DNA of 64,000 nt, from positions 3,517,171 through 3,581,170 of the forward strand of contig OY744547.1 in the NCBI GenBank assembly GCA_963556195.1, written 5' to 3'. This DNA comes from Sepiola atlantica (lineage: Eukaryota > Mollusca > Cephalopoda > Sepiida > Sepiolidae). The translations under genes and the position numbers were made by a program. Below are positions 55,127-64,000 of the stretch, piece after piece; the first letter of the stretch is position 1, and each line of letters opens with the position of its first letter. Below the pieces are notes generated by a model. That model ran no database searches and was not told where the DNA came from. It worked only from the letters and a program-made list of their open reading frames with translations.

Positions 55127-55612
55127 TATATGCAAACATTGTTAAAATAACAGGATTCGTCTGTTTAATTATACCTTTTTTATTTTTTCAATTTTTCTGA
55201 TGGTCTTTTTTTGTATTAAAATAAAAATAAAAATTAATAAATGTTCCATAGGTTTCATAGGTTTCACGAACGTTTTCGATTCTTCGCCGAATTATCCTCA
55301 GATGTCAAAAGCAAATGAACAAAAAAGCTGGAGAAAGAAGTTAATTTTAAAAAGACGATGGAGAAATGCGCATACAACGTTTTTCGCATTGTTCCAGGAA
55401 GTCGTTGGCGGGTTTTAAATTCAGCAACGCTGGATGGCATCACAGAACAAAATCGCATTACGTTAAGCATTTTAAAATGTTACCACTGGTTTCATATGTG
55501 ATATTGCTAATTTTAGGTTGTGTGTTTGTGTATATAGCTTCGAATATTTTTAATTTTTAAAATTGGTTTCGGAATGTATAATTTTAGTGTTATTAACTAG
55601 AATTTGTCTTAA

Positions 55613-55614
<2 letters not shown>
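55125..55614. other. Intergenic, no gene seen
   Basis: Short frames at 55200-55418 and 55366-55560 have no recognisable motif. No gene supported. Confidence 0.4.

Positions 55615-55675
<61 letters not shown>
55615..55675. repeat. (CA)n then short TA, left flank of a MITE
   Basis: About 27 CA units, then ATATATA up to the MITE terminus. Confidence 0.95.
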
Positions 55676-56038
55676 CAGGGTGGGCAAAAATAAGGGTCCT
55701 ATTTTTTAAAATTCATAACTTTTTTATTTTTTATTTTAGAATAAGTAAAGGACCCCTTCCGAAGCAAGCATGAGCCGTATTAGCCCTAAGGAACGTACCC
55801 TCATTTAGAAAACATTATTTTTGCTTAAAAAACTCAAAACAGTGTAAAAAACAATACTTTAGTTTTTGTAAGTTTTAAGAAGTGTTTTTCGGCTAAAATT
55901 TGTTTTGTTTATTTCAAAAAATCTCGGAAGGGTCAGTCTACACACACATAAAGTTTGGTGAGTTTAACTTTTATTTTGTGGAAGTTATTCAAATTCAAGT
56001 TATTCAATTTAAAGATAGGACCCTTATTTTGGCCCACC

Positions 56039-56041
<3 letters not shown>
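55676..56041 (-). mobile_element. MITE with CAGGGTGGGC termini, copy 2
   Basis: Reverse-oriented copy of 27884-28267, colinear throughout (for example AGCATGAGCCGTATTAGCCC, CTCGGAAGGGTCAGTCTACA). Flanked by TA at both ends. The copies are nearly identical, so amplification was fairly recent. Confidence 0.95.
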
Positions 56042-56088
<47 letters not shown>

Positions 56089-56096
56089 ATATATAT
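56042..56096. repeat. (TA)n with a GT interruption
   Basis: TA tract, GTGTGTGTG, then TA again. Confidence 0.9.
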
Positions 56097-56173
56097 ATTC
56101 AGAAAATGAATGATGAAAATAAAAGTTATGCTTATATTATGCGACGTTGAATTTAGAAACCCTTAAACATTGA

Positions 56174-56176
<3 letters not shown>

Positions 56177-56249
<73 letters not shown>

Positions 56250-56265
56250 TATATATATATATAAC
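56177..56265. repeat. (TA)n microsatellite
   Basis: About 34 TA units, TTCA, then a short second tract. Confidence 0.95.
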
Positions 56266-56569
56266 ACGTAGATCAAAGTTCATTAATCAATCATGCAAAT
56301 AAGATTTAACTGATTTGCATATTTTCAAAATGTATCGATATGCTGCAATATTCATCCACATCAAAAGCCCCCGTCGTCAATCGTGATTCATAATGTAGCA
56401 TATTTATTCAACTTTGATTTGAAGAAAACATCCATTGCATAAAGGATCACCAACACAAACATTCAAAAACCGATTCTACTTGGAATTTCCCATAGCATGT
56501 TTTGGCCATTTATTATACGGGGTGTGTGGAAAATCGATGCTATGACTTGAAGACTATGTTTAATATGTG

Positions 56570-56990
56570 TAAAGACACCTCTTTGCGTGGTTGGCGGGTT
56601 TTGGAATAGCAGACTGGTATATATGAAAGTGTAGTCCCTGTTCCGATGAATGCTACACTAATTTCTGAATACACAAAACGAGTAAGTAAACCCAAATAAA
56701 TTGTTTTGGACTAATTTCAAATTTACATCAAATTAAAAAGAAATAAAGTTGGGGAATTAGTTCAAAGCAATTTATTTGGATTTACTTACACATTTGTGAG
56801 GTCATGAAAAAATTAGCAGACGGTTCATTGTCCGCCATTTTTGCTGCGAAACGACTAAATCGCCCAGTCCTCTCATAATATTCTTCATCATTCAACTGAC
56901 ACTCCACCCTTTGTCTTTTGGCTAGGAGTAAAGTGTAGTATCTGTAGTATCTGTTCCAATACTACACTTAATCTTTTCTGTCCTCGGTCA
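56570..56990 (+). repeat. Decayed U2-headed SINE traces
   Basis: AAAGTGTAGTCCCTGTTCCG followed by ATGAATGCTACAC (about 56627-56660), and CTTTTGGCTAGGAGTAAAGT followed by GTAGTATCTGTAGTATCTG and TTCC (about 56915-56957), both resemble the U2-like head. No body follows in either. Confidence 0.5.
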
Positions 56991-57213
56991 GTGATGGAGA
57001 AATCCTTCAAGACTGACGCAATTTTAATTTTTATCCCATCGAGAGTGCTCCGTTAATAGTAACTACATTTGCTCCGCATTAAAAAACGACAGTGTGTCTA
57101 ACTCTGCCCTCGTAGGGAGGCGAGTAATATGGGGTAATCCATGCATCTCGTTAACCCTAACCCTCGAGTGGCTTTATGCCTTGATGAGTATGGATTAATT
57201 ACTACAAATGAAA

Positions 57214-57344
57214 ATCTCGGGGTTTTGGCTGAGATCAAAGTGTAGTATCTGTTCCGACGGATGCTGCACTATGTACCATCTTGGACTTCGGGATTTGATT
57301 CCGCCGGCATTTCTAAGAAGTTGACCCTCCCAGGACTTACCATT
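57214..57344 (+). mobile_element. U2-headed SINE-like element, copy 7, 5' part
   Basis: Plus strand: ATCTCGGGGTTTTGGCTGAG, then ATCAAAGTGTAGTATCTGTT. Its CTCGG brings it closest to the U2 5' sequence CTTCTCGGCC. The body runs to CCTCCCAGGACTTA, where another repeat interrupts it. Diverged, as copy 2. Confidence 0.8.
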
Positions 57345-57597
57345 CTTTTATAACCTCGTCACTTAGGTTAATTATAGATAATAACTTGTAAATAAATGGA
57401 TGAACTGAACACAGAATGAATTTATGAGTTAATTGGTCGCTGGACGCGATTGATATATTCACAGTCTGACGCCGTGGTTTTTGTTTTCTTTCTCTCCGGG
57501 CAGACGACTCTTTTTCAAGGGCGATAACTCTTAACTCCCGAAATGGTTCAAGGGAGGTAATTACGTTTTCGTTAGGTGTCCTAACACCTTCTCACCC
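57345..57597 (+). repeat. Unnamed dispersed repeat, copy B, inside the SINE
   Basis: Matches 48065-48357. It sits exactly between the two halves of SINE copy 7 (CTCCCAGGACTTA to its left, TTCTCACCCTTTTAGAAGAG to its right), so it was inserted later. Flanking CATTC and CCTTC could be a remnant of a target duplication, but this is weak. Confidence 0.8.
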
Positions 57598-57755
57598 TTT
57601 TAGAAGAGGGTTAGTTCATAGCTACCGGGGAATGCCGACGGGGCTACTCAGGCATTTAATTTGTAAGCCAGAGTGCTCAACCTCTTGGATGCTGGCTTTT
57701 CAATCCCCCTTTCCCGACCTTGTGCCACGTTTTACCGCAGTGGGAGAGAGATAAA
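57598..57755 (+). mobile_element. U2-headed SINE-like element, copy 7, 3' part
   Basis: Continues GGGTTAGTT, CTACCGGGGAATGCCGACGG, and the long-form middle segment (CCAGAGTGCTCAACCTCTTG, then GATGCTGGCTTTTCAATCCC), then TTTCCCGACCTTGTGCCACG and GTGGGAGAGAG. Confidence 0.8.
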
Positions 57756-57889
57756 TATATCCATTACTTTAATTACTCTAATTTACCTTTGCGGTCCAGT
57801 TCGTACCCTGCTTGGTCTTTATTTTGTACAGATCATATATATATTTCCTTATATTTGGTATGTTGTATTATTCTACATGTAATAATAAG

Positions 57890-58065
57890 GACCAACATTC
57901 GCAGGATGCCGACCGGGTCCCCCATGTTGTCTATCAAAAGAGCCCATGACGCCCAATACTCGCTTCTTACGCCCCACGGCTTTTATCTTTGTTTTGGTGC
58001 GATTTATTATTGTTTTGTTGGTGTATGTCGTAGAAATAAGGTGATGCTTATTCTACCCGTGACCC
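57890..58065 (+). repeat. Dispersed repeat, copy 1 (related to 60105-60305)
   Basis: CCAACATTCGCAGGATGCCG, TCTATCAAAAGAGCCC, and TTTTGTTGGTGTATGTCG, TTCTACCCGTGACC parallel 60127-60305 with many changes. Confidence 0.65.
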
Positions 58066-58087
58066 TGTCACTGGGAAAGTGTTTATC

Positions 58088-58627
58088 TATAACATATGTA
58101 GAAATAACATATGTAGAAATAACATATGTAGAAATAAATATGTAGAAATAACATATGTAGAAATAAATATGTAGAAATAACATATGTAGAAATAACATAT
58201 GTAGAAATAACATATGTAGAAATAACATATGTAGAAATAACATATGTAGAAATAACATATGTAGAAATAAATATGTAGAAATAACATATGTAGAAATAAC
58301 ATATGTAGAAATAACATATGTAGAAATAACATATGTAGAAATAACATATGTAGAAATAACATATGTAGAAATAACATATGTAGAAATAAATATGTAGAAA
58401 TAACATATGTAGAAATAACATATGTAGAAATAACATATGTAGAAATAACATATGTAGAAATAAATATGTAGAAATAACATATGTAGAAATAACATATGTA
58501 GAAATAACATATGTAGAAATAAATATGTAGAAATAACATATGTAGAAATAACATATGTAGAAATAACATATGTAGAAATAACATATGTAGAAATAAATAT
58601 GTAGAAATAACATATGTAGAAATAACA
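58088..58627. repeat. 15/14-bp tandem array, about 36 copies
   Basis: Units ACATATGTAGAAATA (15 bp) with interspersed AATATGTAGAAATA (14 bp). Each 14-bp unit shifts the minus-strand frame, so all three minus frames stay open (ISTYVISTYVISTYL and the like). The frames are artefacts. Confidence 0.95.
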
Positions 58628-59124
58628 CACGCATTGTACGTGTTGGACCTACTTACACATCTAGAATCTAATCACAGTTTTTCCGTCGATATTCTAAACC
58701 TCCTGTATATAAAGTGAAATTAGCTTTTCCGTCGGTGTGTGTGTGTGCCCGGCTAAAACTGAGAAACTACAAAGGATACACTTACACGCCTTACATCAAA
58801 AGGATTTTGTATGATTTAAATCTAGTTACAGAAAACAAGACAATGCAATAGACTTTTCTTTGGGAGAACTGTGGACTCACTCATTGCATTATTTTATTCT
58901 TACTTATTAATTGTGCCAAAAACAACACTGAAACAAGGTCCGACTGTTAGTCGTTTGTTGATGCCATATTTGTTCTTTTTTGTCACTTTTTCTGTCAATT
59001 TTCTATCTTTCCTTTTTTCTTTATTCTATTATATTGAATTGGATACCGATTATGGAGAGAGCAAGTCGAGGGAAAGGGGTTGATAGGTATGCTCAGAAAG
59101 TGACATTACTACGGATATGTACAC

Positions 59125-59125
<1 letters not shown>
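58628..59125. other. Intergenic, no gene seen
   Basis: CTTTTCCGTCGGTGTGTGTG near 58722 is repeat-like. A short T-rich frame has no support. Confidence 0.45.

Positions 59126-59126
<1 letters not shown>

Positions 59127-59174
<48 letters not shown>
59127..59174. repeat. (GA)n microsatellite
   Basis: About 22 GA units with one AA. Confidence 0.95.
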
Positions 59175-59780
59175 GGGTGGGAGACAAAGAAGTTCTAAAT
59201 TAAAGATATTGCCCCTTAAAAAAAAATCTCCCATTTTCTTATACATATCCCGGGCAATACTGGGTATCCTTGCTAGTTTATAATACACGCTTGCAAATAT
59301 ATTTCAAGCTGAGTATCTTCGTGTAATATTCCTGGAACTTTTCCGTGAGACCTCGTCAGCTAAATTTCATGTAAGCTATTGTTTTTTTTGTAATATCACT
59401 TACGTATATTCGATGAAAAAACTTAAAAATCAATATCCAAATTGGAAAATTCTTTGAAGAACGTTTTTTCTTAAGCAAAAGATGATCTGTTTTGATACTT
59501 AAACGAATGACTTTTAGCAAATTTCATAGATTTTAACATTTCATGCATTTATATATTTTGAGAAACATTTGTAGCCGAGATGACATATCGAGATGGCGAA
59601 CTAAATGGGTTCTCTACCTTTATTAAATATTTGGGCGAACAAAAACACTAATATGTAAATTGATTAGTTGAAAATAACAGACGATGAAAATTAAGTCATG
59701 TTTAACTTGCTGAACTCGATGGTTAAGATAATAGACTGTGGGAATTGATAGGAACAAATGTGACGTAACATGGCTCAGAG
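59175..59780. other. Intergenic, no gene seen
   Basis: Includes CCCGGGCAATACTGGGTATC near 59250, a phrase that also resembles 820-850 (CCCGGGCAACGCCTG); possibly a shared repeat trace. No gene. Confidence 0.4.
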
Positions 59781-59781
59781 A

Positions 59782-59782
59782 A

Positions 59783-59813
<31 letters not shown>

Positions 59814-59893
59814 AGTCTTCAGTTCCTTAGTAGCACTAAACGGGTGAACATGCTGATTTTAAATGCGCTGATAATGTATGATTAAGCAGTGAT

Positions 59894-59931
<38 letters not shown>

Positions 59932-59940
59932 TCTCTCTGT
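59782..59940. repeat. (GA)n and (CT)n tracts in opposite orientation
   Basis: GA run at 59784-59812 and CT run at 59895-59942, about 80 bp apart, able to pair as a hairpin. Confidence 0.9.
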
Positions 59941-60104
59941 GTCTGTCCCCCATCACTGTTAAGGCATTTGGAAAGAAGAACAAAGCGAATAAACCTTCAT
60001 TGTCTTCAACAGTTTTGTCTCGACTTAGTTCTTTTGTAATATATAAAATCACTTATTTACAGGCGGCATTCCCCCAGTCTGGAAGGATCACCATATTGGC
60101 GAGT

Positions 60105-60305
60105 ATATGTCTGAAATCGGAAGGGCCAACTTTCGCAGGATGCTGACTACGTCCCCAATAGTGGCTATCAAAGAACCCCTGTTGATCATGACAGGAGTTT
60201 TCTTATATATCCCACTGCTTTCATATTTGCTTTGTGTCATGTTTTCCTCGTTTTTGTTGGTGTATGTGGCAACACCAGACCCAGGCTTGTTTTACCTGTG
60301 ATTCT
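60105..60305 (+). repeat. Dispersed repeat, copy 2 (related to 57890-58065)
   Basis: CCAACTTTCGCAGGATGCTG, GGCTATCAAAGAACCC, TTTTGTTGGTGTATGTGG and TTTTACCTGTGATTC. A 64-codon frame here is not conserved in the other copy, so it is not coding. Confidence 0.65.
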
Positions 60306-61424
60306 CTTTATTGTATTCCTCCATATGTGAAAATGAACGCACACTATCACACATATTGCACGTGGTGAATGTTTAAATTAACGAATGTTGATCAGTATTT
60401 TTTTCAATCGCTCGTAACTCGGAAACCAATCGTTTCCAGACGTATATTTATGGGGACTTTTTTTTTTAATTATTCACAAATATGGAACATAATTTGAAAT
60501 TGTGGCATCGATTTTCCAAACATCCTTTAAATATAATAGTCGGGTCTGTGTCTCGGTGCTTCATAAGAACGTAGCCTGTATTTTGTTATTGAGATTAGTG
60601 ATAATAAAATACAATGCAAGTTAAATTAAATCAAATTATGACGTGCGTCTCTAAAGTCATCGAACATTGAAGTTAAATAGGAATTTTTTCCAATCGGTAT
60701 AAAAGCGAAAATGTCTCCGTTATAAAAATAGAACACTTTTATCAGGGTTTCAGGAAGAGGACTTCGAAGTGAGAGAAAGTTATCTCCTTCAACTATCTTT
60801 ATGATGTTAGTAATCATGTTAGTGGAATTAAATATAAAAAAGCAACATTCAATTTAGAACAAAAAACAGATCTTTTTAAAGGTAATCTTTGACCATATAG
60901 AACATAATCCTGAAACTTTACCATGGACTTTTAAAGACACCTTCTTGTATTTTTTAAAAAAATCTTTACTCGGATTTACTCAAGTGTTGTTTTTTTATAA
61001 TCATTTTGTTTTTTACTAATTTTATTTTTTACTATTTTTTTTTTTTTACTAATTTTTTTTTATAATAATTTTTTTTTTATAATAATTTTTTAATTTTTTT
61101 TACTAATGGGTCTCCGCTTATAAAAGTCCGGGGGCACCCGAAGATAAAAGCCCGGGGACACCCGAGGATAATGGTTAAAGAGATTGTCAGTTGGACGATG
61201 ATTGGCACCATGAGAGGTTGGAACCAATGGATGTAAAGGGTAGAAACTTAATTAAGATGAAGTGATTATCCAAGAGAACGGCTAAGCAAGTATTTGTTTT
61301 TATTAGACTTGATAGCAAGCATGTTGTAGTCGGTTGGGAAGCAACCTTGTGGTATTTTGTTCCACAGATAGGGTGTTCTAGAAAATAAACTTTGCTCATA
61401 GATGTTCCGTTTGTTTTTTGGTAC
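60306..61424. other. Intergenic with poly-T
   Basis: T-rich with repeated TTTTTACTAATTTTT near 61010-61105. Near 61127-61170 the phrase CGGGGGCACCCGAAGATAAA is repeated twice with small changes. No gene. Confidence 0.5.
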
Positions 61425-61733
61425 AAAGAGAGAGAGAGAGAAAGAGAGAGAGAATGAGAGAGATAGAGAGAGAGAGAAAGAGAGAGGGAGAGAAAGAAAG
61501 AGAGATAGAGAAAGAGAGAGAAAGAGAAAGAAAGAGAGAGAGAAGGAGAAAGAGAGAAAAGAGAGAGAGAAAGAGAGAAAGAGAAAGAAAGAAAGAGAGA
61601 GAAAGAGAGAGAGAAAGCGAGATAGAAAGAGAGAGAGAAAGAGAAAGAAAGAAAGAGAAGGAAAGAAAGAGAAAGAGAGAGAGAGAGAAAGAGAGAAAGA
61701 AAGAGAGAGGGAGAAAGAGAGAGAGAGAGAGAG
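61425..61733. repeat. (GA)n-rich purine tract
   Basis: About 310 bp of GAGA and GAAA variants. It gives spurious Arg/Glu/Lys and Ser/Leu/Phe frames on the two strands. Confidence 0.95.
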
Positions 61734-61737
61734 ATGT

Positions 61738-61949
61738 TATCATATTATCGATCAACAGCTGTTAAAGGCTGAGATCTCATCAGGCAGAATAAAAATCTGA
61801 GCCTTCCCTTAGGTCATATTTGAAAATAAAAGTTTTTTTTTCAATATGATAAAAAGGAAGGATCAGATTTTTATTCTGCCTGGTGAGATCTCAGCCTTTA
61901 ACAGCTGTTGATCGATAACATCGACATGCCAGTGTCGCAGATTATGTAC
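61738..61949. repeat. Foldback 'ATCGATCAACAGCTG' repeat, copy 6, inside a GA tract
   Basis: ATCGATCAACAGCTGTTAAA at the left pairs with TTTAACAGCTGTTGATCGAT at the right, with further pairing through CAGGCAGAATAAAAATCTGA. The right arm extends to CGACATGCCAGTGTCGCAGA while the left arm stops short. The GA tract continues on both sides. Confidence 0.9.
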
Positions 61950-62004
61950 AGAGAGAGAAAGAGAGAGAGAGAGAGAGAAAAGAGGGGAGAAAGTGAGAAG
62001 GGAG

Positions 62005-62035
<31 letters not shown>

Positions 62036-62140
62036 AAGCGAGAGAGATAGATAGAAAGAGAGATAGAGAGATATAGAGAGAGAAAGACAGACAGAACGAA
62101 AGAGAGAGAGAGAGAGAGGGAGAGAGAGAGGGTGAGAGAG
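61950..62140. repeat. (GA)n-rich tract, continued
   Basis: GAGA with GATA and short TA patches. Confidence 0.9.
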
Positions 62141-62581
<441 letters not shown>

Positions 62582-62768
62582 GTGTGAAAAGATGACAGCC
62601 GAAAAACAAGTCAAAATGCAGGAGAAAAACAAAAACAAGAGATTTTTTTGACCGGTTTCGTTCGTGGGGAACGTCTTCAGAAAATGAAGAATACAGAAAA
62701 TAAAATCTCTTGTTTTTGTTTTGTCCATCACAACACTTCATTTTTCATGACCTATCGTGTACCTTACC
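62582..62768. repeat. Dispersed repeat with a partial inverted pair
   Basis: AAAAACAAAAACAAGAGATTT near 62625 pairs with AAATCTCTTGTTTTTGTTTT near 62701. The sequence between includes CCGGTTTCGTTCGTGGGGAA and CGTCTTCAGAAAATGAAG. It lies between two (TA)n tracts. Confidence 0.7.

Positions 62769-62769
<1 letters not shown>

Positions 62770-62809
<40 letters not shown>
62770..62809. repeat. (TA)n microsatellite
   Basis: About 19 TA units. Confidence 0.95.
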
Positions 62810-62810
<1 letters not shown>

Positions 62811-63253
62811 CATATTATAAAATGAAGTAATAAAATAAGGTGCGAATCAAATTTTATTAGAATTCAATGCAAAACAGTTTTCTTACTTGGATAACTTTTT
62901 CGTTTTTGGAATACCATTCACCACTTGGATCACTTTTCAATCAACATCTTGGGTGTCTTTCCTGAATATGTTTAAAATTTTAAATTGTTTCACTTGGATG
63001 AACTGTATAGCGTTAACAAAAAAGTATGTTTTGGGCTGATATATTTCATGTTTTATATACTTTTATGTATTTTTATATATTTTCAAAGTTTAATTTTATT
63101 ATCTTCAGTAATGTTATTGCGGTAATGGTCCTCTGAGGAGAAGAATTTTCTTTGAAAACTCATGAGTTAAGGACTGTAAGGTACTTTGCTTGAACATTGA
63201 ATTCTAATAAAATTTGATTCGCACCTTATTTTATTATTTCATTTTATATTATG
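62811..63253. mobile_element. MITE-like element with 59-bp terminal inverted repeats
   Basis: CATATTATAAAATGAAGTAA at the left pairs with TTATTTCATTTTATATTATG at the right. The arms, 62811-62869 and 63195-63253, match at nearly every position, and the unique interior is about 325 bp. A (TA)n tract lies on the left. No ORF, no clear target duplication on the right. Confidence 0.85.
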
Positions 63254-63349
63254 CTATTAATGCTCTATCCAGTATATTAAGCTCAGTTTTATCCGGATGT
63301 TCACTAATCAAATATATTAGTTGCCTCTTATATCTTTTGTTGGATTAAC

Positions 63350-63351
<2 letters not shown>

Positions 63352-63417
<66 letters not shown>
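63352..63417. repeat. (TA)n microsatellite
   Basis: About 32 TA units, up to the foldback element. Confidence 0.95.
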
Positions 63418-63419
<2 letters not shown>

Positions 63420-63668
63420 GAAGAAGAATGGAAAGGAATTAGAGAAGCAAAAGCCAAATCATAATTCAATTCAATTGCTCAGAGCAAGGTATATTCCGCA
63501 AAAAAGGCAATTTATTCAAGTTAAATTTTCCTTAAGCCAGGCTTTTCAAAGATCAAAATCTTATCATCAGAGGAAGTCGCTTTTTTGCGGAATATACCTT
63601 GCTCTGAGCAATTGAATTGAATTATGATTTGGCTTTTGCTTCTCTAATTCCTTTCCATTCTTCTTCAT
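63418..63668. repeat. Perfect foldback element, 88-bp arms
   Basis: Arms 63418-63505 and 63581-63668 are exact complements (ATGAAGAAGAATGGAAAGGA against TCCTTTCCATTCTTCTTCAT). The 75-nt centre contains TTCAAAGATCAAAATCTTAT. A (TA)n tract abuts the left arm. Confidence 0.95.
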
Positions 63669-64000
63669 TCTACCTGCTCTATCCTGGATATTGATTACAA
63701 TTCCTGGATATACATACGATACAAACACATAAGAAACACATCGTTAAAGAAAGATGTAAAGGCCGCCCAGTGTTTGGCGTTTAAGCTTGTTGACAAGAAT
63801 TTAGCGAAATTAACCAGGCAGAAATATCTGTTACATAAATAACGAATTTTAACATGACGCAGTTTTTGTTTACCTGAAAGGAATTCAGTGAAAACTGACA
63901 CCCAACAAATAAGACGCCATAAAAATCAACAAATTGAATAATTTTGTTTGTGAATGTCGATAAATAAATAGACGATTTAAAAAAAAAGTTTTTTTTTCTT
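63669..64000. other. Intergenic, no gene seen
   Basis: AT-rich to the window edge; no supported feature. Confidence 0.4.

Noticed and set aside
58007..58634. Minus-strand ORFs of 165-207 codons with ISTYV or FYICY repeats
   Set aside because: Artefacts of the 15/14-bp tandem array; overlapping frames are equally open.
61396..61800. Arg/Glu-rich and Ser/Leu-rich ORFs of about 115-130 codons
   Set aside because: Readings of a GA-rich tract on the two strands.

Overview
The window reads as gene-poor, AT-rich eukaryotic intergenic DNA from a metazoan. Four things suggest this: many TTAGGG/CCCTAA-type degenerate arrays, abundant (TA)n and other microsatellites, several families of non-LTR retrotransposon, mariner-like and CACTA-like DNA transposons, and a SINE-like family headed by U2 snRNA sequence. 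The mix is most like a mollusc, probably a cephalopod such as an octopus. That assignment is inference from repeat style and remembered LINE protein style, not from a search. I see no convincing single-copy host gene. The only long, well-formed coding sequence is a transposase-like gene inside a DNA transposon (CDS 29536-31230).

Layout. 1-440: RTE-like LINE fragment. 1004-2322: 63-bp satellite. 3330-9160: 54-bp satellite of about 108 units with higher-order blocks. 9590-13042: large imperfect inverted repeat with an extra direct copy inside. 13449-15127: microsatellites, one U2-headed SINE and a 56-bp purine-rich satellite. 16895-17608: LINE 3' end. 17627-18813: telomere-like block bounded by 20-bp inverted repeats. 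19195-22900: small tandem repeats, a 24-bp array and a composite telomere-like array. 23078-24370: complete but decayed mariner. 24400-29130: (TA)n tracts, a telomere-like array and a MITE. 29137-31711: CACTA/CMC-like transposon with an intact ORF, inverted termini and a 3-bp target duplication.

31800-45000: foldback elements, mariner derivatives, LINE fragments, U2-headed SINEs and MITEs, many sitting in (TA)n tracts. 44735-46870: two LINE fragments, one cut by a U2-headed SINE with a perfect 12-bp target duplication. 48065-57755: further repeats, including a second cut SINE that contains another unnamed repeat. 58088-58627: 15/14-bp satellite. 59100-62150: GA-rich tracts, one invaded by a foldback element. 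62470-63671: (TA)n tracts and two perfect or near-perfect foldback elements.

Nothing here works as an operon or pathway. What can be read is insertion history: which elements landed in which, and how (TA)n tracts, foldback elements and TA-targeting transposons go together. Coordinates of microsatellites and degenerate repeats are approximate by a few bases. Family names were assigned by eye.
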